Part shown: positions 1-6,259 of the stretch, piece by piece
Layout of the letters: each line of letters begins with the position of its first letter
Numbering within the stretch: the first letter of the stretch is position 1
Origin: an uncultured Mogibacterium sp.
GTDB taxonomy: Bacteria > Bacillota_A > Clostridia > Peptostreptococcales > Anaerovoracaceae
Length of the DNA: 10,156 nucleotides
Direction of reading: 5' to 3'
NCBI RefSeq assembly: GCF_938039775.1
Contig: NZ_CALHTQ010000116.1
Location: 1-10,156, forward strand
Notes under the pieces: generated by a model
What the model was told of the DNA's origin: nothing
Seen by the model: only the letters and a program-made list of their open reading frames with translations
The model's database searches: none
Made by a program: the position numbers and the translations under genes

Positions 1-724
1 CGTATGCGCGCACAGGATCGTCGTCCTGACCGTTTGCATATTTATAAAGGCTTAGTCCGTGGACACCAAATGTATTTGAAAGTAGCGCTTGGTCAGCATG
101 CGCTAAATCGCCAATAGTATGAATTCCAAAGTTATTAAGTTTAGTCGCCGTCGCTCTACCGACAAAAAACATTTTAGATACCGGCATTGGCCATAGCAGT
201 TCGCGGAAATTTTCTCTTGAAATCACGGTAGTTGCATCAGGTTTCTTGTAATCGCTTCCCATCTTGGCAAAAATTTTATTAAAAGATACACCGACGGAGA
301 GAGTGAGTCCGAGTTCGCTGTGTACACGCTCCCTAATATTGTCAGCGATTATTTTTGCATCGCCTAGCAGCATTTCACTAGCGGTTACATCAAGCCATGA
401 TTCGTCTACGCTGAATGGTTCGACAAGGTCCGTATACTCGAGGTATATAGAGTTAAGCATATGACTGTACTCGTTATATTTTTCGTGATGAGGTGGTATG
501 GTTACTAGCGTAGGGCATTTACGTTTTGCTGACTGTATAGTTTCTGCGGTTACAACCCCGAACTTCTTAGCTAGCTCATTTTTTGCAAGAATTATACCAT
601 GTCTGCTATCTGGATCTCCAGCAACTGCCACTGGCTTATCTTTTATATCAGGGCGTGAAAGCAGTTCAACAGAAGCATAGAAGCTGTTCATATCGCAATG
701 TAGTATTCGTCTGTCCTTATCCAT
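1..724 (-). CDS. Y-family DNA polymerase (DinB/UmuC type), 3' end cut off by the window
   Basis: Translation from the ATG at 724-722 gives 241 residues and runs off the window edge. Residues 9-20 (HCDMNSFYASVE) carry the first catalytic aspartate (D11) and an aromatic steric-gate position (Y16). Residues 104-114 (FSVDESWLDVT) hold the other catalytic acids, D107 and E108. Residues 143-161 contain the conserved SVGVSFNKIFAKMGSDYKK stretch, and residues 186-209 look like the helix-hairpin-helix thumb segment. The little-finger domain lies outside the window. The family performs error-prone synthesis across damaged templates, bound to the beta clamp. Upstream are a G-rich ribosome binding site, a TATAAT promoter and an SOS box, so damage induction is likely (inference). 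The same-strand permease gene upstream is separated by a hairpin. Whether the protein is a true Pol IV or a UvrX/YqjW-like paralogue cannot be decided without the C-terminus. Confidence 0.93.
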   Translation of the reverse strand, partial: MDKDRRILHCDMNSFYASVELLSRPDIKDKPVAVAGDPDSRHGIILAKNELAKKFGVVTAETIQSAKRKCPTLVTIPPHHEKYNEYSHMLNSIYLEYTDLVEPFSVDESWLDVTASEMLLGDAKIIADNIRERVHSELGLTLSVGVSFNKIFAKMGSDYKKPDATTVISRENFRELLWPMPVSKMFFVGRATATKLNNFGIHTIGDLAHADQALLSNTFGVHGLSLYKYANGQDDDPVRAY

Positions 725-728
725 GCTG

Positions 729-737
729 CCCCCCCTC
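729..737 (-). promoter_or_regulatory. G-rich ribosome binding site of the Y-family polymerase
   Basis: On the minus strand the sequence before the start reads GAGGGGGGG followed by CAGC and ATG. It departs from the AAGGAGG seen before most other genes here. The run of seven G is the only plausible Shine-Dalgarno element and supports the start at 724. It may give weaker or structure-sensitive translation (inference). Confidence 0.55.
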
Positions 738-760
738 ATTCGCAATTTTTTAATAATACT

Positions 761-789
761 ATTATAGACGATTTGAGTGCATGTGCGAA
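761..789 (-). promoter_or_regulatory. Predicted sigma-A promoter of the Y-family polymerase
   Basis: On the minus strand the -35 is TTCGCA (789-784, 4 of 6 to TTGACA), the spacer is exactly 17 bases, and the -10 is a perfect TATAAT (766-761). Transcription would start near 754, about 30 bases before the ATG. Confidence 0.7.
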
Positions 790-799
790 CAGGCGTTTT
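786..799. promoter_or_regulatory. LexA/DinR SOS box overlapping the polymerase -35
   Basis: The plus strand reads CGAACAGGCGTTTT. Against the Gram-positive LexA (DinR) consensus CGAACRNRYGTTYC it matches 13 of 14 positions, failing only the last base. It overlaps the -35 hexamer by four bases, where bound LexA would block RNA polymerase. The target gene is a Y-family polymerase, a classic SOS gene, which makes a chance match less likely. The match is seen in the sequence; repression by LexA is inference. Confidence 0.75.
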
Positions 800-800
800 G

Positions 801-833
801 AATATAACAAAGGCGGGCCCTACAGAGCCCGCC
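801..833 (-). terminator. Rho-independent terminator after the purine permease
   Basis: A 7-bp GC stem (GGCGGGC 812-818 with GCCCGCC 827-833) has an 8-base loop. On the minus strand it is followed by TTTGTTATATT, a fair but broken U tract. It lies about 37 bases beyond the permease stop and just before the SOS box of the next gene, insulating the two. Confidence 0.65.
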
Positions 834-869
834 TGATATTATTATTGTTATTTAGCACACTACTAAAAC

Positions 870-2237
870 TTAGTGGAAACCAACTCCTGCAATCAGAGTA
901 ACGATTCTAAGTGCGAAGAGGGCAAAGGAAATCCACATTACTGGGGAAACCTCCTTAATCTTTCCGCCGATAACCTTGAGTAGTACCCATGAAATCATAC
1001 CGAACATGATTCCGTTTGCGATGGAATATGTGAAAGGCATGAATGTGATAGCACAGAATGCAGCAGCAGTATCAGCGATATCTGAGCCAAAGTCTATTTC
1101 CTTGATTGATGAAACCATCAATAGTCCAACGTACATAAGTGCTGGAGTTGTAGCAAAACCAGGAATTGCTAAGAATACCGGCGAGAAGAATAGCGCGATT
1201 GCGAACATCACAGCAGATGTTACAGCTGTAAGACCAGTTCTACCACCAGCAGCAACACCGGCACTCGATTCAACGTAAGATGTTACTGTAGAAGTTCCTA
1301 CGAAAGCGCCAAAGATTGTACCGAATGCGTCAGCTAATAGAGCGCCTCTTGCACGAGGTAGATTCCCGTTATCGTCGAGAAGATTTCCTTTGGAAGCGAC
1401 ACCGATAAGAGTTCCTACAGTATCAAATAGGTCAACGAATAGGAATGAGAATGTGATAACTAGGAAGTTTATCAGATTCTTTGAAATCCATGAAAAATCA
1501 AACTGCGCAAAGTGTGGTGCAGCTGGAAGACTGAAAATCTTTGCTGGAACTAGTGAAAATGCACCAGCAGCAGGATCAACATGGTACCAACCAGTTTTCT
1601 CAGCTATGATTCCAAGAACCCATGTGATGAGGATACCCCAGAGAACAGCACCAGGAACGTTCTTGCGAACCATTGCGCATATACAAAGGAAACCAATCAT
1701 AGCGAGTACAAACTGAGGTGATCCAACTTGGCCAAGCTCGACTAGAGTTGCGCCACTGCCGATTACAATACCAGCACTCTTAAGTCCAACGAGAACAATA
1801 AATAGACCGATACCAGCTGTAATTCCATATTTTAGGTTTGCAGGAACCTCGTTAACAAGCTTTTCTCGGAAACTTGTCAGCGAAAGAAGAACGAATACGA
1901 TACCTTCTACTAGAACTGCAGCGAGTGCAATTTTCCAAGGATCGCTTATTCCAGCTTTAGCCATTGGAATGCAGACAGAGAATGCGAAGTATGCATTAAG
2001 TCCCATTCCAGATGCAAGTGCAACAGGGTAGTTAGCGAAGAACGCCATAAAAAGAGTTGCTACAGTCGCAGAAATTGCAGTAGCTGTAAATACAGCAGCT
2101 CCATCCATACCTGCAGCAGATAGAATGTTAGGGTTTACTGCCAGAATATATACCATCGATAGGAACGTGGTGATTCCGGCGATAATTTCAGTACTTGTGG
2201 TAGTACCATGTTCTTTAAGTTTAAAAAACTTTTCCAT
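870..2237 (-). CDS. NCS2-type purine/nucleobase permease, AzgA (PbuG/PbuO) subfamily
   Basis: The 455-residue membrane protein resembles the AzgA branch of nucleobase transporters (hypoxanthine, guanine or adenine uptake with a cation). Typical features are the N-terminal segment around residues 16-36 (TEIIAGITTFLSMVYILAVNP), FFANYPVALASGMGLNAYFAF at 67-86, VDLFDTVGTL at 268-277 and GTSTVTSYVESSAG at 314-327, followed by AAGGRTGLTAV. Many hydrophobic segments span the length, as expected for a polytopic permease of about 430-460 residues. The start at 2237 follows AAGGAG at 2251-2246. It is transcribed alone from its own promoter at 2319-2347 and ends at a hairpin. I looked for a purine riboswitch in the leader and found none. 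The family is clear; the exact purine cannot be told from sequence. Confidence 0.95.
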   Translation of the reverse strand: MEKFFKLKEHGTTTSTEIIAGITTFLSMVYILAVNPNILSAAGMDGAAVFTATAISATVATLFMAFFANYPVALASGMGLNAYFAFSVCIPMAKAGISDPWKIALAAVLVEGIVFVLLSLTSFREKLVNEVPANLKYGITAGIGLFIVLVGLKSAGIVIGSGATLVELGQVGSPQFVLAMIGFLCICAMVRKNVPGAVLWGILITWVLGIIAEKTGWYHVDPAAGAFSLVPAKIFSLPAAPHFAQFDFSWISKNLINFLVITFSFLFVDLFDTVGTLIGVASKGNLLDDNGNLPRARGALLADAFGTIFGAFVGTSTVTSYVESSAGVAAGGRTGLTAVTSAVMFAIALFFSPVFLAIPGFATTPALMYVGLLMVSSIKEIDFGSDIADTAAAFCAITFMPFTYSIANGIMFGMISWVLLKVIGGKIKEVSPVMWISFALFALRIVTLIAGVGFH

Positions 2238-2318
2238 AAAGATAACTCCTTCTAGTGATAATTAAATATCTTGTAGTTGATTGAACAGCACATATATAAG
2301 TCTGTTTGTGATAAAATA

Positions 2319-2347
2319 ATTATATGAGCCAAAAAGTATAACTTCAA
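2319..2347 (-). promoter_or_regulatory. Predicted sigma-A promoter of the purine permease
   Basis: On the minus strand TTGAAG (2347-2342) and TATAAT (2324-2319) are separated by exactly 17 bases. The start would be near 2312, giving a leader of about 75 bases. That is too short for a purine aptamer plus expression platform. Confidence 0.7.
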
Positions 2348-2461
2348 GAAATGTTCACATAAAATAGCCCTTTTAAATAGAAAAAATGGCGTAAATTCGC
2401 CGATTTTCCGAACTATATGACGAATATATTCATAAAATGTTCAAACTTAGTAAAAGCGAAT

Positions 2462-2490
2462 TTGTTATGTATTTAATTTCGCTATATAAT
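2462..2490 (+). promoter_or_regulatory. Predicted sigma-A promoter of galE
   Basis: TTGTTA (2462-2467), a 17-base spacer and TATAAT (2485-2490) fit a housekeeping promoter with transcription starting near 2497. A second TATAAT at 2513-2518 has no good -35 and is less likely. Confidence 0.65.
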
Positions 2491-2559
2491 AGACCGTAAT
2501 ATTGAATAAATCTATAATAAGCGCTTAAGGATAGTTCTAATGGCATTGGGGAAAGTGAT

Positions 2560-3603
2560 ATGTCAGAGATTAATAGCATAATTGATAAGAAGAAAGTTCT
2601 ACTTACTGGTGGAGCTGGTTATATAGGAAGCCATGTTGCGGTTGAGCTGCTTGAATCAGGATTCGATATAGTTATTGCTGATGATTTCAGTAACTCTAGC
2701 GCGGATACCCTCGCAGGAATTCGAGAAATTACAGGAAAAGGCTTTCCTTTCTATAATATAGATATTTGTGATGAAGAGCGACTAGCAGACTTATTTGAAA
2801 GAGAGCATATAGATGCGGTCATTCATCTAGCTGGTTATAAAGCTGTTGGTGAAGCTGTTAAGTTTCCGCTTAAATATTATAGAAATAATATTGCGTCTAC
2901 TGCTACGTTGCTCGAAGTTATGCAAAAGTATGACGTGCGAAAAATTATTCTCAGCTCTTCTGCGAACGTGTATGGAGAATCGAAAATAGTTCCAGTTACA
3001 GAAGACTGTGAAACTGGAAAATGTACGAATCCATATGGAAAAACGAAGTGGGTTCAGGAAGAGATGCTAAGAGATGTGTTCACTGCGGATGACAGGTGGA
3101 ACGTAGTGATGCTTAGATACTTTAATCCAGCGGGAGCACACCAGAGCGGGCTAATTGGGGAAAGGTACAGTAAAAACCCTAACAACATTATGCCGTCGTT
3201 AGCTCTTGCGGCATCGGGAGATATTCCTTTCTTTAAAGTGCTTGGGGGAAGTTATAAGACCACGGATGGAACTGGCGTAAGGGATTACATACATATTAAT
3301 GATTTAGCTAGTGGACATGTTGCGGCCATAGAAAAACTATATAGTGAGCCAAACGTATATACATATAACCTGGGAACGGGCTGTGGATACAGTGTTCTGG
3401 AAGTTATCAAGGCTTTTGAAAAGGTGTCAGGTAAAGAGATTCCATATAAGATTGAAGCTGCTAGAGACGGCGATATCGCTGAAATGTATGCTTGCTGCGA
3501 TAGGGCTAGAGAGGAACTTGGATGGTCTGCTAAGTGTGACCTAGAGGATATTTGTGAATCAGCATGGAAGTGGCATAGAGCATATATAAGTGAAATCGAA
3601 TAG
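2560..3603 (+). CDS. galE: UDP-glucose 4-epimerase (GalE)
   Basis: The 347-residue protein is an extended short-chain dehydrogenase that interconverts UDP-glucose and UDP-galactose with bound NAD in the cytosol. The NAD-binding motif GGAGYIGSH is at residues 17-25. The active-site region reads SSSANVYG at 132-139, with S134 matching the catalytic Ser of E. coli GalE. NPYGKTK at 157-163 supplies the Y159-x-x-x-K163 pair. RYFNPAGAH and GTGVRDYIH follow as in the family. The usual SATVYG threonine is asparagine here, a tolerated-looking change. The N-terminus has about nine extra residues compared with the ~338-residue E. coli protein. The ribosome binding site is weak (GGGGAAAG), but no better in-frame start exists. 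It is monocistronic, with its own promoter and a strong terminator. UDP-galactose could feed capsule or surface glycan synthesis (inference). GalE paralogues acting on UDP-GlcNAc are hard to exclude. Confidence 0.95.
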   Translation: MSEINSIIDKKKVLLTGGAGYIGSHVAVELLESGFDIVIADDFSNSSADTLAGIREITGKGFPFYNIDICDEERLADLFEREHIDAVIHLAGYKAVGEAVKFPLKYYRNNIASTATLLEVMQKYDVRKIILSSSANVYGESKIVPVTEDCETGKCTNPYGKTKWVQEEMLRDVFTADDRWNVVMLRYFNPAGAHQSGLIGERYSKNPNNIMPSLALAASGDIPFFKVLGGSYKTTDGTGVRDYIHINDLASGHVAAIEKLYSEPNVYTYNLGTGCGYSVLEVIKAFEKVSGKEIPYKIEAARDGDIAEMYACCDRAREELGWSAKCDLEDICESAWKWHRAYISEIE

Positions 3604-3610
3604 TAGTTAT

Positions 3611-3646
3611 GTCGGTGTATGTAAATAAAAACATACACCGACTTTT
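3611..3646 (+). terminator. Rho-independent terminator after galE
   Basis: A perfect 12-bp stem (GTCGGTGTATGT 3611-3622 with ACATACACCGAC 3631-3642) closes an 8-base A-rich loop and is followed by TTTT. It starts seven bases after the galE stop. Confidence 0.9.
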
Positions 3647-3754
3647 CTATTGAAACATTTTAGTAGACTTTATAGCAGAATAGCTATAAAATTATTCTAT
3701 TGATTACTCGTTAAGTAGAATAGCAGATTGTTGTTGCTTTTGTTATAAGAATAG
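3645..3754 (+). repeat. Short repeated motifs upstream of the first surface protein gene
   Basis: TTCTATTGA occurs at 3645-3653 and 3695-3703. AGAATAG occurs at 3677-3683, 3717-3723 and 3748-3754. ATTCTA (3694-3699) can pair with TAGAAT (3716-3721). No well-spaced -35/-10 pair is visible here. These could be operator sites or chance in AT-rich DNA. Confidence 0.3.
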
Positions 3755-3772
3755 AAGGAGGAGAGAACTAAT

Positions 3773-5938
3773 ATGGAGACAAGGAAATTTACTAAAAAAC
3801 TTCACGCGCTTATAATTATTGCTGCTATGCTGATAACTCAGCTAGCAGCGGTGATTCCTGCGTCCGCAGCTAGCAACATATTGCCTGTTGCACAGTACGT
3901 TACCCAGACAGGTAGCACAACTGGAGGAGCGGATGGCAATAGTGCGACGTATAACGGTACAGTAAAGCTCAAGATACCGATGTCAAAGGTGCTAGAGCCT
4001 AATGAGTCAGAGATGCATAATGCAGCGGCAAGCGGTCTATACCCACACGGAAGAGAGGGAAAAAACAAGATTGCCTATATCGAGTACAATGTTACATTTC
4101 CAGAGGATGTGAACATCGGCAATATTTCTGTAGCAAATTCGGTATCATATATTGATGGCAATAGGATTATAAAGACAATTAACGGTAGAAATGTTAACTT
4201 TAAGATGTATCTGAATGATGTAAACTGGCAGGGTATTTATAACGCTTATCTTGCTGACAAGGCTAATCCAGATGCACATACAGTAGATATCACAATCCCT
4301 TATAGCGTAACAACTAACGACAAGGCGGCAGCTACAAGGATGGAAAGTGAAAAGATCGTGGGCAAGGGTGATTTCTCGTTTTATCCATCTGGATATGGTG
4401 CATTATTCGGTTTTGGTCTTCAGACATTCAATACCGATGTAGCAAATGTTGGTTTTACCAGCAATCTAGTGCAGCATTTTCCTCAGGATCAAACATCTAC
4501 TGGAAATCTTGAAGGTGACATCCTGGTAGGAAATGAGACTGAGCACAATTCTGTGTATGAGGCACAGAAGAACGATACAATCGACTTCACAGGCAATCTT
4601 AATGTAAAGCCTATCAAGGATGAACTTACAAGGCTTGAGACTCTGTTCCAGGGCGCCGTGGCAGTTGGAATTAAAGTTGAAAACATGGATACTGTATTTA
4701 ATGCATCGATTGAGCTTCCTGCAGGTATGAAGTTCAAGGATGCGAATCCAGAGGTTCAGCTACTTGGTGCGAATGGAAAGTTTGAAATAGCAAGCTCGAC
4801 TTTAGTAGGTAATAAGGTAAACGTGACTATTAAGCTCAAGGATGCGAACAATATCACAACGTATGCAGAGCTTAAGAATGCTGTCTCGGGAGTAGATGAC
4901 AACTTAAAGGTTGTCGTTAAAGGGGCGCAATTTACATCAGCATCTACACCTGATACAAACTATACGGTAGTTGGTACCGTCTCCGGAAAGTTTACGGCTA
5001 AAGCTACTAATGTATTTAGCAACAAAATTATTAACTTTAATTATGTGTGGAACGGTAAGCAGAGTGCCGACGGAGCAGATGCGACGAACCCTACAAATCT
5101 AAGCAAGATTTCTTTCACGCTTAAGTATAATGAGCCGACAGTAGTTAGTGATGAGAGAGATCTTGAGGGTGACATCCTTATCGGAAATGAAACAGAGCAT
5201 AATAAGGTATTTGAGACTGGAAGAACTGATACGCATGAAGTTACAGGTTTGCTTAAAGTTAAGCCTGTAAAGGATCAGATGACTCAGATTGAGAATCACT
5301 ACAACAATCCTATTGCTAATCAGATTAGCTTAGATGCAGTAGATACGACATTTACTGCTAGTCTAGAGCTTCCAAACGAGATGACTTTTGGTACTGGTAC
5401 ACCGACTGCTACTCTTGAAGGTGCTAATAACATCTTTAAGATTACCAATGTTAATCGCACTGGCAACAAGGTAGTGGTTACTATCAAGCTTGTAAAGAAT
5501 TATACGAATTATGAAGACCTAGCTAGGGATATTAGATCCGTTGACGATGATCTAAAGGTGAAGATTGGTGGTGTTAAATTTACTGCTGCTGCTGTTGCAA
5601 ATACTAACTACACGATGAAAGGTGAAGTTGGTGGTTTGTTCAAAGCAAAAGCTACTCATACACCTACTGGTAAAGTTGTAAACTTCAACCTTAAGTGGAA
5701 TGGCAAGCAGACTGCAGACGGAGCAGATGCAATTGCACCTACAGATCTCAGCAAGATTACTTTCACCATGAAGTATGCTCCAGAGACAAGTCCTATTATA
5801 CCAAAGAAGCCTACTAAGCTCGGCAAAGTTGTTAAAACTGGTGATACTACAAATATGCTGTTTTACATGCTCATCATGGGTGGAGCAGTAGCAGGTATCG
5901 CAGGTGCGACTGGATTTAAGAGAAGAGAAGAAAGATAA
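3773..5938 (+). CDS. Secreted, probably cell-wall-anchored surface protein with two long tandem repeats
   Basis: This 721-residue protein starts after AAGGAGG (3755-3761). Residues 1-32 form a signal peptide: a basic start, a hydrophobic core (LIIIAAMLITQLAAV) and a likely cut after PASA. Residues 33-245 are a unique N-terminal domain. Two similar repeats follow, at 246-452 and 464-668, each opening with LEGDIL(V/I)GNETEHN and closing with NGKQ(S/T)ADGADA, a P-T-N/D-L-S-K-I core and F-T-(L/M)-K-Y. The C-terminus has VVKTGD (686-691), a hydrophobic segment at 695-714 and the tail KRREER. This is the layout of a sortase substrate, except that the LPXTG proline is valine. Many beta-strand-like alternations suggest Ig-like or adhesin folds. 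I do not recognise the repeat family. The gene stands alone, with a terminator behind it. A role in adhesion or as a surface scaffold is inference. Confidence 0.88.
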   Translation: METRKFTKKLHALIIIAAMLITQLAAVIPASAASNILPVAQYVTQTGSTTGGADGNSATYNGTVKLKIPMSKVLEPNESEMHNAAASGLYPHGREGKNKIAYIEYNVTFPEDVNIGNISVANSVSYIDGNRIIKTINGRNVNFKMYLNDVNWQGIYNAYLADKANPDAHTVDITIPYSVTTNDKAAATRMESEKIVGKGDFSFYPSGYGALFGFGLQTFNTDVANVGFTSNLVQHFPQDQTSTGNLEGDILVGNETEHNSVYEAQKNDTIDFTGNLNVKPIKDELTRLETLFQGAVAVGIKVENMDTVFNASIELPAGMKFKDANPEVQLLGANGKFEIASSTLVGNKVNVTIKLKDANNITTYAELKNAVSGVDDNLKVVVKGAQFTSASTPDTNYTVVGTVSGKFTAKATNVFSNKIINFNYVWNGKQSADGADATNPTNLSKISFTLKYNEPTVVSDERDLEGDILIGNETEHNKVFETGRTDTHEVTGLLKVKPVKDQMTQIENHYNNPIANQISLDAVDTTFTASLELPNEMTFGTGTPTATLEGANNIFKITNVNRTGNKVVVTIKLVKNYTNYEDLARDIRSVDDDLKVKIGGVKFTAAAVANTNYTMKGEVGGLFKAKATHTPTGKVVNFNLKWNGKQTADGADAIAPTDLSKITFTMKYAPETSPIIPKKPTKLGKVVKTGDTTNMLFYMLIMGGAVAGIAGATGFKRREER
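4508..5128 (+). repeat. Tandem repeat copy 1 within the surface protein gene
   Basis: This encodes residues 246-452 of the surface protein. It aligns with copy 2 at a period of 218 residues. Identity is strongest at both ends and at the VDDxLKV and NGKQ segments. The DNA has diverged at many synonymous sites, so the duplication is not recent. Confidence 0.85.
5162..5776 (+). repeat. Tandem repeat copy 2 within the surface protein gene
   Basis: This encodes residues 464-668. An 11-residue linker (NEPTVVSDERD) separates it from copy 1. It is followed by a proline/lysine-rich stretch (SPIIPKKPTKLGK) before the sorting motif, as expected of a wall-spanning segment. Confidence 0.85.
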
Positions 5939-5982
5939 CGTTCTTTAAATGATAAAACAATAAAACGCCGAGAAATGATATG

Positions 5983-6021
5983 TACCCTCTTTACTGGACA
6001 ACCAGTAAGGAGGGTATTTTT
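5983..6021 (+). terminator. Rho-independent terminator after the first surface protein
   Basis: A 15-bp stem (5983-5997 with 6002-6016, one G-U pair) has the 4-base loop ACAA and is followed by TTTTT. It is a strong terminator 44 bases after the stop codon. From here to the promoter at 6176 I see no gene. Confidence 0.92.
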
Positions 6022-6175
6022 ATGAATTTCTGTATAATTGGTGGGCAATAGACAAAAAAGTAATAATATATAATGTTAAAATTAAACTAGTATACAGACG
6101 AGTGTAGAATGTCTTGTACGTATCGTTATTCTAATTAGTGGTTGGGCATAATAACATTTTCTTTGTGATTTTAGT

Positions 6176-6204
6176 ATGACATACGAATAAAACTGTGCTA
6201 TATT
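6176..6204 (+). promoter_or_regulatory. Predicted promoter of the second surface protein (extended -10)
   Basis: ATGACA (6176-6181, 5 of 6 to TTGACA), a 17-base spacer and TATATT (6199-6204) preceded by TGC form an extended -10 promoter. Transcription would start near 6211, leaving a leader of about 49 bases. Confidence 0.7.
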
Positions 6205-6259
6205 AGTACAGATAATAAAAATGTTTGTTTTGTGGGTATTTTTATAAGGAGGATCATTT

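Larger units (their letters stand above)
2238..2559. other. Divergent intergenic region between permease and galE
   Basis: This AT-rich stretch carries back-to-back promoters for the permease (minus) and galE (plus). Between them lie a small GGCG/CGCC hairpin (2388-2401) and TTTTCCGAACTAT (2404-2416), which resembles a PurR box. I see no ORF, riboswitch or RNA gene in it. Confidence 0.6.

Noticed and set aside
264..680. Plus-strand ORFs at 264-464 and 498-680
   Set aside because: They are antisense shadows of the Y-family polymerase gene, which has clear catalytic motifs on the minus strand.
2238..2318. Purine riboswitch in the permease leader
   Set aside because: The predicted leader is about 75 bases and lacks the conserved purine aptamer core on the minus strand, so no riboswitch can be supported.
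6022..6051. Nine-codon ORF after AAGGAGG in the terminator arm
   Set aside because: The apparent ribosome binding site is simply the 3' arm of a strong terminator stem, where it would be paired and mostly untranscribed beyond.
6100..6175. Possible small RNA or promoter region upstream of the second adhesin
   Set aside because: A bulged TACAGAC/GTCTTGTA pairing is present, but there is no well-spaced promoter and terminator pair to support an RNA gene.
6012..6245. Exact 12-base repeat GGGTATTTTTAT at 6012-6023 and 6234-6245
   Set aside because: One copy is a terminator tail and the other a T-rich leader before a ribosome binding site; chance in AT-rich DNA explains it adequately.
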